The notes beneath the pieces are model-generated. The model did no database searches. It was not told the origin of the DNA and saw only the letters and a list, made by a program, of their open reading frames with translations. From Nyssa sinensis (lineage: Eukaryota > Streptophyta > Magnoliopsida > Cornales > Nyssaceae), in the NCBI GenBank assembly GCA_008638375.1, contig CM018048.1:6407089-6471088 (forward strand): a stretch of DNA of 64,000 nt, in the 5' to 3' direction. Positions 43,473-56,450 of this stretch are shown here, in pieces (positions within the stretch are counted from its first letter, which is position 1; each line of letters starts with the position of its first letter). The position numbers were made by a program, and so were the translations under genes.

Positions 43473-45811
43473 ATGGAGACCGTTCATAGGGAGGTTGTAG
43501 ATCCTGGGCCAATAGATGGATCTGTACTTTACATGCAATCTACACATAGAACTAGTCCAATATGGGAGGGGCAGGTTTGAATGTCTTATCTGATTACTTA
43601 AAATTATATAAAAATTGACTGAAATCCATGCTTTTTAGTTAATGATAAAACTTGTATTTACTTGTGCATTTTAATGGCAGGATCTTGGAGTGTTTCATTG
43701 TCGTAGGAGCGACAGCTTACTGCGACGACCTCGCCAACTAGACGAGCGCATAAAGAGATACTTACTCGAGGCTGGATTTTATGGAGCCTATCGAGTTGGA
43801 TTTATCCAACTTGACTGGGCTCTAATTACAGCACTTATTGAGAGATGGCGTGTGGAAACCCACACATTCCATCTACCTGTGGGAGAGTGTACCATCACGT
43901 TGCAAGATGTGGCAATATTGTTAGGTTTGCCAATAGATGGGGCACCTGTCACAGGACGTGATGTTGCCTCTGCGGTGCCCATGTGTCAGCAACTTTGCCT
44001 TGAGTTGCTGGGGATTACACCAGCTCAGTCTGATCTTGATGGATCACGACTGAAGCTTAGATGGCTTGTTAATCATTTTAGAGAGTTACCCGAGCCTGCA
44101 GACGACGATATTATACGTCAACATGCTAGGGCTTACATCTTGATGCTTATTGGAGGTTCTTTATTCGCAGATAAGTCAGGGAATAAAGTAAAATTAATGT
44201 ATCTTAATTTGCTTAGGGATTTAGAAAATGTAGGGAGCTTTAGTTGGGGGAGTGCCATCCTCGCATGTCTTTATCGTGAGATGTGTCGAGCTACTAGGCC
44301 TACTGCCTCTGAGATAGGTGGCCCACTTATTTTATTGCAGGTACTAAATTTAAATCTATTATAATTGTCTATTATATTAGATTGTTACTAACACATTTAA
44401 AATCTATTTTAACAGTTATGGGCATGGGAGAGGCTGACACACATCAGACCTGATAGACAGCTCCCTCGGGAGAATGAGGAGGAGTCATTGCCTTTAGGGC
44501 ATAAGTGGCGAGCCACATTATCTGTTAGGCAGACACCGACCCATGTACTTCGCCATTATAGGGACCAGCTTGACCAAATGCAAGATCACCAGGTTTGTTA
44601 CATGTTTATAAATGCTCATTATTATATGCTTATAAATGATTATTATTACATGAATAATTTTTTTCTTGGTTTATAGATGGCATGGCAGCCCTATACAGAT
44701 GATGTCATCGCGACATTACCTACATATTGTCTTGTTGGGGAGGATATATGGCTGACTGTATCACCACTCATTTGTTTTGAGGTTGTTGAGTGGCACTTCC
44801 CAGATCGGGTCATGCGTCAGTTCGGGCTTCGCCAGGAGATACCATTGCCACGCGATACAAGTGTCGAGCTTCACGCTACTGATCGACGAGGGAGGGCACT
44901 ATATCAGTGGGACGTTGTGCATCAGCCATATATTGATCTATGGAGTCATCGTCGTGATCATATTGTATCTGCCGAGCCGCTGGATCACCCACTTGGGTAT
45001 ATGGATCCCTATATGGTGTGGTATCGACGAATTACTCGTCGCTTGGTTGGGCCACCGGATATTAGGCCATTGGTTGGATTTCAACCCATTGGTAGTATTA
45101 TGGAGATGCTGGTATAAGTTTGTTTGATGTGTTATTTTTAATTATATTACATTTTTATATTCAAAGCATACTTTTAATTGTTACTATTACTTGCAGTCAA
45201 GTACCCTTACCAAAATACATATGAAGGCTGACGAGGGTTATGGGGATCGAGTTGAATCACACCAAGCCTTTGCTGATATCAAGGCACTTAGTTATTCTGC
45301 CTTAGAAGGAATTCAGGCCCATCATCGTATTGGCGACGAGGAAATCCCATGTGATTCAGTCCCAGCGCAGTCGGCCTCAGTGCCTCATGGGCGACCTCGT
45401 GGCATTGTTAATGTATATCAGAGACGTCATCGTAGGGACATTTCCACTCCGGCTGCCCCTTCATCATCAGTAGCAACTCCATCCTCCTCTACTAGAATGC
45501 CCTTCCATGATGATTATGCATTTGGCACACCTATGCACACAGAAGCAATTGAGATAGGTGGGGTGGGTGATGACATGGGCATTGAGGGGTTAACAGTGGC
45601 TCACGACGATGGAGATAACGTAGGTGGTATGGGTGAAGATATGGATTAGAGATTTCATCTTGATGCCATACCACGAGGTACACGTACTCATCGTGCTCGT
45701 CGTCATTTTGAAGTAGGTGGTCCTTCTCAAGTCACACAAGTTGACCAACAACTTGAACGCCCACGTAGAAGGCCAGTTCGTCAAAGGAGACAACCTGGAT
45801 GTGGGACTTAA
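43473..45811 (+). CDS. Plant mobile domain (PMD) protein gene, MAIN-like, premature stop
   Basis: Exons 43473-43574, 43681-44340, 44416-44592, 44677-45111 and 45197-45649 have GT-AG borders and are all phase 0, giving 608 codons. The PMD signature ALIERWRVETHTFHLPVGE then CTITLQDVAILLGLPIDG is in exon 2, followed by the WL-HF/ARAYILMLIGG block. This is the transposon-associated form of the domain found in MAIN/MAIL1 and in proteins often labelled 'serine/threonine phosphatase 7 long form homologue'. TAG at 45647-45649 cuts the frame; past it the same frame runs to TAA 45809, ending RRQPGCGT as in other family members, so the stop looks secondary. It lies in the same direction as the transposase, 3.6 kb downstream. 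It may be an accessory gene of the element. Confidence 0.85.
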
Positions 45812-45951
45812 ATTTATGAGGTAGTTCATTTTTTCTCCTTCAAAAGTCTGCTGTTCTATGATAAATTAGAGCAACTGATGCATGCTTTTACTTTAGTTCA
45901 ATTACAGCTAAAAATCTTCCCTTTTAACCTTTTTCTTTCTTTCCATGATAG

Positions 45952-46046
45952 TCGTGCCTCAGATTTTTGGTTTGATGAAGATAGACAGTAAAGGAAGGAT
46001 CATTTCATTCAGTGAAAAGCCTAAAGGAAATGATTTGAAGGCAATG
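45952..46046 (+). pseudogene. Captured exon of ADP-glucose pyrophosphorylase large subunit
   Basis: One open exon with AG acceptor (45950-45951) and GT donor (46047-46048) encodes [20 protein letters not shown] followed by [11 protein letters not shown]. This is a conserved block of the large subunit of the enzyme that makes ADP-glucose for starch synthesis. Splice sites and intron edges were carried along, so the piece came from genomic DNA and not a spliced transcript. No other exon of that gene was found nearby. Confidence 0.82.
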
Positions 46047-46347
46047 GTAATACTCAGATTTATGATACACTCTCAAAGTTAAATGGAAGTTCTAACACTG
46101 AAAGTCATATATTTGGTTGCAGATTTCGGGCTAACAATTTGTTTGGTTGAGAATTTTAGAAAGTTGTCATTTTGGGACTGCAGCAATTTCTTCCATAGAT
46201 GTTCATCATTTTGGTTAGGTTTTCTATTTCTATCTAATTTTTTTTCCCTTTCCTGTTGTATTTGATATATCTAAAAATATGCACTATGAATATATAAGTG
46301 CATATTTTAGATAAAATTTCATTTATGTTATTATTATTGAATTTCAG

Positions 46348-46440
46348 GTGGGTATATTATACAATGAGATTTCTCTACAAAATGTGCTAGACATGATAGC
46401 TGATTGTACAATGGAAGAAAGACAAATGTTGAGGAATAAG
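46348..46440 (+). pseudogene. Possible captured exon, unidentified
   Basis: 93 bp open in phase 0 between TTTCAG and GTAATA, encoding VGILYNEISLQNVLDMIADC and a charged TMEERQMLRNK tail. Good splice borders suggest an exon from a host gene that I do not recognise. Confidence 0.4.
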
Positions 46441-48591
46441 GTAATATAAACATTCTACTCTACTCATGTTATCAGTTGGGGACATGCTTTAATTTCCAGA
46501 GACGTCTTTGTAAATCACAGGATTGTTTGCTTCTTGTTGGATTCTTTTTACCATTACTTGGACGCAGTGCAATTTTTTTTGTGGCTGTTGGGATTAAATT
46601 TCTGAAACTTTGTTAAGATTTCTTTACCTTTAGTAATATTTTAGGCTACAGAGTCACAAACACGGTTATTTTTCATATCTACCATGTGGGTGCTAATGCC
46701 TGTTATATTCATTTCTTTACTACATGAAGCATGCAGCTCTTTGGTTTCAACAATAATTAGTTTATTTCCATTTGGACAAAGTTGATCAAGATTTGTACCA
46801 GATAAGTATAATTTGAAAGAAGAATAAACTAGCAGAAGAGAGGCAGTTTGAGTGAATTTGGAGTAGACCCATAGAAGGAAAAAAAAACTCTTGAACATAA
46901 GTCCATTAGGACCCTAACCTATAATGGAATGAATAACATTTATTATTTTATCCCTTTGGACACAGGTACTGCATATACTTGTGCATGTATTCTTCTACGT
47001 TATGATGTCACATATACCCATTGTTCTATATAATCTCAATAGATCTTTGTCTTTGATGCCAAAATTATATGTAGCCTGACAAAATGGCTAGGACTCTTTA
47101 AAGCAGGACAGATGATGGATCCAAATTGTGAATTAGGGAAGGAAGATATAGATAATCAAGGAAAGAGAGAAGAAAAGAAGTCCTTTAAGAATTTTAGATT
47201 TTGTGCTCAAAGCACATTAATCATAAGGAGGAGGAAAATAGGAATTATAAGATAGAAACAGTGAGAGTGTAATAAGAGGAGTGAGACCTATCAAAAAAGA
47301 AAAAAAGAGGAGTGACAATAAGAGAGATGGGAGAGGAGAAGAGAGATCAATCAGGGATAGAGAAGAAGTCCACTTTCAATTTCTTTCAGTTATATATGAC
47401 ATCTTTAGGTCTCTTCCAGATTACACCAATAAACCTGATATATGGGCATTATTATAAGTTTTTTGATAAGTAAAGTAAGATTTATGGGCATTATAAAACC
47501 TTAAAAAGAACCAAGGGTCTTATAAAACTCTTCTTCCCCATTATAGTAACTTTTAAGTACTCACACTCATTTGAAGAACCCTGTAAACTTCCGACAATTA
47601 AAAATATGTTATGTAATTTTTTTTTTTTCATTAGTACAAATTACTGCTGTATTAAAAGACTAGTCCTAAAAATGCTAAATCTTCTTTAACCAATAATAAT
47701 TATAGTACTAACAATAATAATTTCTTTATATGACTCAAAGGGATAACAACTAAATAATCAAGTTATTGATGCATGTTAAGAGATTGTATCATATAGAACA
47801 AAAAGTGCTTCCCTGCATCATATAAAAGAAATTTGGAATATATTATGCGCAGTATCAGTCATCTGGTCACATTTGATTCGTGGCTTATGCTATCTCATTT
47901 GTCAGGGGTATATGTTGTGCGCTCACTCCTCTTCAATTGTGTTACACATTTAAACAAGTGTGCAAGGCAAGGCTCCATATCACTGAATGATGCGTATTGC
48001 ACAAATCCTTTTTTTCTAGTGTTTGCCTGGGTCTTGTGTAGTCAAAATTTGGGTACATTTCCCACCTAGGACCGAAGGCTCTTAATTAAGCTATATGAAG
48101 GGATTTCCTGACTTCTTTGAGTCACTTGGAGTTCACTAAAGGCATCCATTTATCTAAAATCACTTCAAGTTTATTTAGGGATAATGAAAGTACGTGGTGC
48201 AGAAAATAGAGAAACCAGCAAAATATGATGGTGAAATAACAAAGAATGCGATGGTTAATGAGAAGATAATGACTTATAGGGCTTCAATAGGACCCAAGAA
48301 CATCTTTCTATATAGATGTTTTAATAGAATATCTTCTAGGGTTGCAATGGTTATGAGCTCTGTGGCTCTGCCTCCTTACTTCCTACTAGATAAGATCTGG
48401 GTTCCCTTACTTAGTGTCTGTTCATCATGGATTTACTTGGTGCTTGGTCATTGACTTTCTGCCTATGTATCAATTAAAATGAAGGCTATTATCCTATTTT
48501 CTTATTTTTCTCTAATTTGGGTACTTACTGATTTCTTTCTTCTAAATAATCCAGTAACTATTGTTGATTTGAATATCTTTTCAAATTTCAG
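46441..48591. other. Non-coding stretch inside the MULE
   Basis: No recognisable coding sequence. Purine-rich tract at 47130-47360; otherwise AT-rich. Confidence 0.5.
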
Positions 48592-49708
48592 GGCTATAAT
48601 GGCGGAGTATTCTGGTGCTGTTCTAGGAGTGTTATCTGCAGTACTGTATGGAAGGAGAGGCCATGTCTGGAAAAAGGTTACTGTGTTAAATATGCTTAAT
48701 TTTTAGTGGTTTCAGTTTTATCAAATCTTGCTTTGCATCACTCAATGCCCAGAGATACATGAATCCAAGTGCTTTGACACAAGATAACTTGTGCCTTATT
48801 TTGGTTATCAATGAAAACAACTAAGCATGGGTTTTGCATATCATATTTTTTTTAGTGTGGTTAGGTATTTTCTTCGAAAGTAATTGTCCATGTCATTACT
48901 TAATTGTTCTTTGTTCAATATTAACTGACATGAGTGTTTTTCTTTCATGGCTGTATATATACTGGTTGCAGGCATGTGTTGTCTAGTTCTAACTTTAACA
49001 GTTTAACTACAGCACTTATCTTGGATTGATGAATGAGATCTAATGCCTTGGTTCTTTGCTCCCAGCTATAATCAAATTAAAGAGGCAATACATATTTTTT
49101 TTTTCTTTCTTTTTCTTGTTTCCTAATCAGTTGAGTGTTTCCTCATCTTTAATCATGTGGGTGGGCTCATTGCGAGGTTGACATCTTTGTACTTTCTATC
49201 TCAAGGGTGTTTCACTCAAGGTATCTATGTATAGTTATCTTGTGCAGTTCATGTTGACTAGAAGTTATAATCAACCATCGATACTTTACTGAAAGCTGTT
49301 ATTAATCATTGCATCTGATTGTAGCCATTTTTTGATTTCAGAATCAACTTAAGAGGCGACTTCATGCCATAACTATTGCTTCTGCAACTTGTTTTCTGTT
49401 TCCCGTGGCCATGTGGGACATGATTATAGTAAGTTTAGCTCTAGCCTCTATGACTTCAAGTCCTACACCTGATAGTGTTTTAGTTTGACTGGGAGTACAT
49501 AATCCTGAAATTCTGTTTCTCTGCCTCTCTCCAGTGGCTGTGGCCTGATTGACATTTACTCTTCTTCCTCTTTCTGCTCTCATTGAGCACTTCAGGGATC
49601 AACTTCTGGAAGCAGCGTAGAGTTGCCTTTTTCTGCTTGGCCCTTTTTGAGTACCATTATCTTTGGAGTTATCTTGATATTCTATGTGGACAGTATTGCT
49701 GAGGAAAG
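48592..49708 (+). pseudogene. Captured exons of an MTP12-like cation-efflux protein
   Basis: Three exons in order have intact splice sites: 48592-48676 (MAEYSGAVLGVLSAVLYGRR), 49342-49428 (HAITIASATCFLFPVAMWDM) and 49596-49708 (SSVELPFSAWPFLSTIIFGV then LIFYVDSIAEE). They match my recollection of the N-terminal membrane region of plant MTP12/zinc-transporter-5-like cation diffusion facilitators. The main cation-efflux domain is absent, so this is a fragment. Family identification is from memory and moderately sure. Confidence 0.55.
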
Positions 49709-50960
49709 GTATCCTATTGACTAACCCATCAAATGCTCTTTTACTTTGATGATGCTTGGTTAATGGTTCATTAGTTGTTTGTCAGCATGGGAACATACAT
49801 AGTTGTGGTAGAAGCTAGGAATGAGGACATCTTCAAATTTACATGATGAATGTGGAGCAATTATTCCTTGCAATATTGAAACTGTGTCTATTGCACATTC
49901 TGTAGGTTGTAGTTGGAGGAGGCTGCCCAAAGATTTGGTGGGTTGCCAATGAGATATACTAAGCAACTTGAACATTGGTCTAAATATTTTTTATATACAT
50001 ATATTATTAGAATAAATGTTATAGGACACATTTTACTCACCATGTGGCTAAATTGTTGTTCAATTTACCAAGGGAGAAATTAATCAATTAAAGAGGATGT
50101 ATGGAATTTGGAAGATTCATCTTACATTTGCCTTTCATTTATTTGAAACCTTTTCATTTCCTGGTCATGATGATATTCCAAAATGATCTTGTTACTATTT
50201 GTAAAATGTAATGCTTTGCATGCTAGTGTTAGCTGGTTTTGACTGAGTAATAATTGTAAATCAAAAGCAAACTTTTTTTAATGCCATTTTAGTAGGAAGT
50301 TGATATACAGTGCTATACTAATACAAGCCCAGATTTTTACTACGACCACGTTATCAACATAACACCATTATGCTTTTTCCATCAAAACAGGCATCAGTTT
50401 GATCTGCTCTCCAAATGGCATGCAGAACGTAAGCAGTGAAGAGGTTTGTTTCCATTTTCACTCCTTATTGGATTTATTATTTCATTTGCTTCTTTAAATT
50501 TGTGATTATGCTTTTGGTACACAGTTTCCTCTGCTCTCAAAGTGTTTGCGCCTTCAGAGGCTTTGCTCTGAATGTCCTGAATCTTCACAACACCAAAATA
50601 GTCCAGCTCCCTGATTTCCCTAGTGGGTTGAGGCATTTGAATTATGTGCAAAGTTTTGCTATGGTATCACAATCACTCTCTGTGCCTTCAACATTGTATC
50701 TGCTTGGTGTGCCTTCATGGGTGCAGTGGATACCAGCTTGGTCCATAAGGAATCAAAATCTGAATAGCAGTTCCCTTCCATTTCTAAAGATAATGGCTGA
50801 AATACATATAATTTAACTATTTCTTTGCCTACAGCAGATTATCAGCCTGATTGCATGATCACATATGCATCTCTTTTGCATTATCACATATCTGAAAAAC
50901 CACTGATTCATTTAACAGTTTACGCAGTGCAATTTTGATTTCTAATTGACTGTAATGAAG
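49709..50960. other. Unassigned DNA between captured pieces
   Basis: No firm coding assignment. A splice-bordered short stretch at 50392-50446 and an open frame at 50436-50816 were looked at and not identified. Confidence 0.4.
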
Positions 50961-53802
50961 GTGGCAATGAGAGGATTTACAGAGAAAATTGTCAACATGA
51001 TGAAGTCAGAAAAGTTGTTTGAATCTCAGGGAGGCCCAATAATTATGTCTCAGGTTGGAAAATTAGCTCAGTCTAGTCTTAACCAAGTTTCTAGACATGG
51101 GTTTTAATTATTCTATTGATTCTGATCATAATTTTCTCTGAATTCAACCATTTAATAAGAAAATTTGTTTAATCAATCTTGTTAAATACATGTTACAGAT
51201 AGAGAATGAATTTGGACCAGTTGAGTGGGAAATTGGTGCTCCTGGTAAAGCTTATACAAAATGGGCAGCAAAGATGGTTGTTGGCCTTAACACTGGTGTT
51301 CCATGGATTATGTGCAAACAAGAGGATGCCCCTGATCCAATTGTAAGTAATTTCTGAATTTCTCCACAATTATTTTTCATTTCATATGCTAATAGTCCGA
51401 TTTATCTGTTATGCTTTCCGTCTTTTCATTCTCTGTGTGATTGAGTTCTGAATAACTATATAAATGGCGAGCATGTCTCCTTGTCCCTTGATAATTGTAT
51501 TTGATTCAAGGTACAGTGTAAAGGTTGAGTTGAAAATATTTACTTTTTTTATGGAGGAATACAAGTCATTGCACTTGGTTGAATTAGTAAATTTCTAATG
51601 TTGTACAATAACAAATAATGGTGTTGTTTTGCTGGATGAACTTCAATTCATTGATTTCAAACATCTGTTTCTCTCTCAAACCAATTTTCATTTATCATGT
51701 GATAGATAGACACTTGCAATGGTTTTTACTGTGAGGGCTTAACTCCTAACAAGAATTACAAGCCCAAAATGTGGACAGAAGCCTGTACTGGCTGGTAAAT
51801 CATATGGATAATTCCTATATAGTCAAACTTTTCTTTCCTTTCCTTTCCTTTCTTTTTTCCTTTTCCTCCGGTTCTTTATTTTTTATTTTTTATTTTTTTA
51901 TAATTGTGTTATCATTCACAGAGACACCTTTCTAACCGTTTTCATTTCCTCTCTTGAACCTCTAGGTATACAGAGTTTGGAGGTTCAGTTCCTTATAGAC
52001 CAGTAGAAGACTTAGCATATTCAGTTCCAAGGTTTATATAGAATAATGGTTCATTTTTTAATTACTATATGGTAAGTCTATTTTTTGTTGTGTTTAAAAG
52101 AATGTTTAATTCATCGGGTGATTTATGGTAAATATGAGTTCAAGTTTAATTGATCTAGTTGTTAATTTATGTTTTTGGTGGCTCCAGTACCACGGAGGAA
52201 CAAATTTTGGCAGAACAGGTGGTGGCTTCATTGCCACTAGCTAAGATTATGATGCTCCAATTGATGAATATGGTAAATATGCAAGATTACAAACTAGATT
52301 ATCTTGTGCTAGAGTTGCAAGCATTATATATGCACACATTCATGCAAATTATAATATGTTCTATAGTAGTCACGACTGTCTATCTGTTATGCACTAGGAC
52401 TACTAAGGGAACCAAAATGGGGACATTTGAGAGATCTGCATAAAGCCATCAAGCAATGTGAACCGGCTTTAGTTTCATCATATGCTACACTGACCTGGCT
52501 TGGCAAAAATCTGGAGGTAGTTTTGTTCAGCTGGCTAAGAGAAACCCGTGCATATACAAATATAATATATCAGTTTTTTTTTTCTTCTGTTCTTCTTTTA
52601 AACTATTTTCTCTTCTCATTTTTATTTATTTCTAGGCTCATGTATTTAAGTCAGAGTCTGGGCCTTGTGCTGCATTCCTTTCAAACTATGACCCGGAATC
52701 TTCAGCAAAAGTGAACTTCGAAAATGTGCAGTATGATCTGCCTCCTTGGTCTGTCAGCATTCTCCCTGACTGCAAAAATGTAGTTTTCAACACTGCAAGG
52801 GTGAGGAAATAGACTCTTTCCTGGTATTCCTGCAACAAACATCTTTCATTTATTTCCTGTTTCGATCCAATAAATCCAAATCAATTTCCACATTACCTTA
52901 ATTTAGTAATGATAAATGTACAAAATTTTAGTTTGTTGATAGACAAATGCATGTTATATATAAACATTTGTTTTCTAATTTGGAAAAACAAAATCAGAAT
53001 ATTGCAGTTTTATAGGGTGTTTTCACAATATAAATTTGAACATCTCTATAAAAAGATTCCTAAAAAGCATTATCAATTTCTTTATAGATTAAGGCCAATG
53101 GCTCACCCATGAAGCTAGAGTATCACTTGGTTGCATGTTTCTTTGCAGGTTGGGCTGAAAGGTGAAGCTTTGAGTCTTCATACCGTCAGTGGAAGTTCCT
53201 CTGTTGAGTGGGTAGAAGGATCATTACTAGCTCAAAAGCAGCCCCTTACATGGTACAAGGTGAATATCACCCCACATGAATCCTTGTCCCAGTGTTGGCT
53301 ACATGAATCGTGTTTCTCTCTGTTATGCTTCTACTAGGGCCTTATTTTTAGTTCTACAGATATTTATGTGAATGTTCTTATAATTAATCTAGTAATCTTT
53401 GCAGACTACTTTCAATGCACCAGAAGGAAATGACCCATTAGCTTTAGATATGAATAGTATGGGGAAAGGTTTAATTTGGATAAACGGTGAAAACATTAGA
53501 CGCCACTGGCCTGGATATACTGCACATGGTAGCTGTAGCAGCTGTAGTTATGCTGGAATTTATAATGAGAAGAAATGCCGAAGTAATTGTGGAGAGGCCT
53601 CTCAAAGATGGTGAGGAAAGTTTTACTTATTTTGATGATATTTATTTCTGAATATTCAAGCAGAGATGATGAGACTGTTAATTTCAGGTACCATGTTCCA
53701 CAATCATGGCTGAACCCTACTGGGAATCTGCTGGTTGTGTTTGAAGAATGGGGTGGTGACCCAACTGGGATTGCTTTGGTTAGAAGAACACAAACAAATT
53801 AA
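50961..53802 (+). pseudogene. Beta-galactosidase (GH35, BGAL1-like) pseudogene
   Basis: Ten exons with good borders: 50961-51053, 51199-51342, 51706-51794, 51966-52071, 52188-52272, 52398-52516, 52636-52800, 53149-53259, 53405-53610 and 53688-53802. They encode, among others, [40 protein letters not shown] (nucleophile Glu kept), [31 protein letters not shown] and [20 protein letters not shown]. The first exons, with the acid/base Glu, are missing. About 150 residues between NTAR and VGLKGEA are deleted. In-frame stops occur at 52039-52041 (TAG) and 52242-52244 (TAA). Plant GH35 enzymes trim cell-wall galactan; this copy cannot make an active enzyme. Confidence 0.9.
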
Positions 53803-56450
53803 CCATGTTGCTAGAGGTGTCTGCAACTAAAATCAAGCAGCATCCATTATTTTCAGCCCTACACAAATTTTAATCACATTTTTAATTTTTATTGAAGTCT
53901 TTTTGTTGATTCAAGCTTACTCATCCATAGCTGCCGAGGCCACTAATTTGGTTCCTTCAGTGGTTCAACTGTACAGTCACATTACACACCTTTTGGCCAA
54001 CTATGGAATCTGAAATTTGCAAATAAGCTTCATGTGTATAAAGAAGCTACAATTCATCGACAGAGTTCTGATTGCTATATAATCGTTGAAGGGCTCAATA
54101 CAACAAGATGCAAAGGTTACAGTAAATAGAAGTCATGGGTAAAGCATTCAGCTTGCAGGGTAATAATCACTTGTAACCTTCTTACCACGGGAAGCAGATC
54201 CATTGCCTTTTCTTTGTAAGAACAAATTAATAAAAATGAATTATGAAAGTTAATTTGGATCATTAATTCCTACTGTAGAATCTCTATACTAATGTCTTCT
54301 TGTTTGTTTATACTTTATATTTCATATCATATATCTTCTTCTATTACTGCACTCATGCCATGGCATGTAGAACAAAATTTACCCTTCTGGAAAAAAAACT
54401 GCAATAAAAAGAGAAATCATTCGTCTAGTTGTTTACATTGATGAAAGATGATTATAAACAGTTCACAAATAATGCTATGGAAAAAAGAGTTACAGAAAGA
54501 AATAAGAATATTGCACATATTTACAGGGAAAAAAAACTATAATTTTTTTCTTGCAGACATCACAAAACTGCCTTTATAGAAAAATGAGATCTTGATTTTG
54601 CCGGATCCATCTCAAGCCAATATTATATCAGCACACATACATCATCAACTCTTCATACCACTGCTGTTATCAAGTGTCTCCTTCACTTATGTTCTCAAGA
54701 TTTGACATGCAATGAGAAAGTAAACAAGATATCATGAAGGACACAACTCAAAAGATTTAAAATATAAATGAGGAAAAAGCAACAGGCCTAGCCATGTAGT
54801 TGGTCGCAAGAAACCCCAATAGTCCCAGATTGATAATATTATATATAAACATGATAGATAGGAAATAGCATTCTGTTTTAGTATCAACAATATAAACAGA
54901 TAAACATGCCTAAAGTTTATCCAATGCATTCAAGGGAACAGCCAAAGTGATCAGTTAACAAGTGATTGATAACACGGCAATAGAACTTAGAAGCACATAG
55001 TAAGATAGCACACCTTAATGGTATTTCTTGACTTTTAAAGGAAATCTCTTTTGGCAAATGGCTGAGCAGCTTTGAAACATTAGTGATTCTCCAATCAGTT
55101 GATTTTACTTCAAAAATTGGTGTTGATTGTACCACATATCGGAAGTGTGATGCTGATACTGCCACTTTGACAACAGCGTCTTTTCAAAAGCGGATGAGAA
55201 AGCATCCCTGCAACATTGGATAATGAACTTGTAACTCAAGTACTTTCTCAGTTAAGCCAATCCTATATTATAAATAGAGAAACATTCGCACACACACATG
55301 AAATTTTGTAAAGTAGAAAAACCATGTATCATAAATCAAACAATAGTCCTTAAAGCAGTAATGTGTTCTTCCACTACGTTAGCTAGTTTGGGCTGTCTCC
55401 TTTCAAATGAGTCTTTTGAGAAGAACCAGACCTTTTTCTGTCCACTCCACACAGCAGTCTCTTTTGAGATCATTCATTCGAACAACACACAAAGTACAAA
55501 TGGAAAAAGAAAGCAAGCAACAACCCGCTGCCACATTCGCAAACCATGCTCCAGGTATCCAAAAACCACAATTTCCAATTGCCGTTGCAAAGAAGCTGAT
55601 TTTGAGAAAAATGCAGGTGTCCAATACATCTACTCCGGTTTGTGATGAATTGCTTTAGTCAATTTAACAACCCCATTTATGACCTACTCAAATTTTCACA
55701 CTTAGTGGGAGATAGTAAAGGAAAACAAAAGAGAACTTTCCAAACATTATTGAAATGAAATTCAACCCAAATATCTTGAAATGAATTTAAATCTCTCTCA
55801 CTTTCAGTCATCATCACTCTCAAACAAAATGATATTGATACATAAATTAATTCTCTTTTTTATTAAGTCTATTAAATCAAGAACAATTACATAAATTCTC
55901 TTTTTTATTAAGTCTATCACTTCCTCATTACATAATATATATAATATAAACTATAGATAAAAGAAATAGCTAATTAATTTTTTATCCAACACTCAATTAA
56001 TAAGTCTGTTGAACCTATTTGCCCCAATGTCTCTGCCTCACTCCTCTGTACAGCTTTGTAGGAGAAACAGAGGGCATCAGAGGCCTAAGCAAGTTCCTAC
56101 CGTCCTGTGCCAACCTTCATCATCATCATCCTTCCTGTTGGACTCAGGTTCAATGCATTACTCCAATACTGCAATAGCTGTTGCTATTGTAGCTGTAACG
56201 ATACCGAGTCCCCTGCAAAGTATGGTGGGTACCTAAAACCATGGTGGTGGTGGGGAGCAAAAGAGATCATCTGCTGCTCATTTATCTGCTGTGGATGGAG
56301 CATAGGTAGAGGATTTGTTCTCAATTGTTTGTGAACTTTCTGTGGACTGCTGAGACCCATTTAATGCAAAAGGAAATAAAAGCCTTGAGGATGGCATCAA
56401 CGAGGACGGAGGATAGGCATAGTACAGTTAGAGGGGTTGATGACTTACAA
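53803..56450. other. MULE 3' non-coding region
   Basis: No firm coding sequence. Minus-strand frames at 55165-54917 and 55624-55403 look exon-like but match nothing I recognise. AT-rich at 55.7-56.0 kb. Confidence 0.45.

Noticed and set aside
50540..50650. Leucine-rich-repeat look-alike ([19 protein letters not shown])
   Set aside because: Only about one repeat unit fits, no neighbouring repeats or NB-ARC sequence follow, and the frame has no other support.
50961..53802. Beta-galactosidase as a working gene
   Set aside because: First exons and an internal block are absent, and two in-frame stops occur despite good splice sites.
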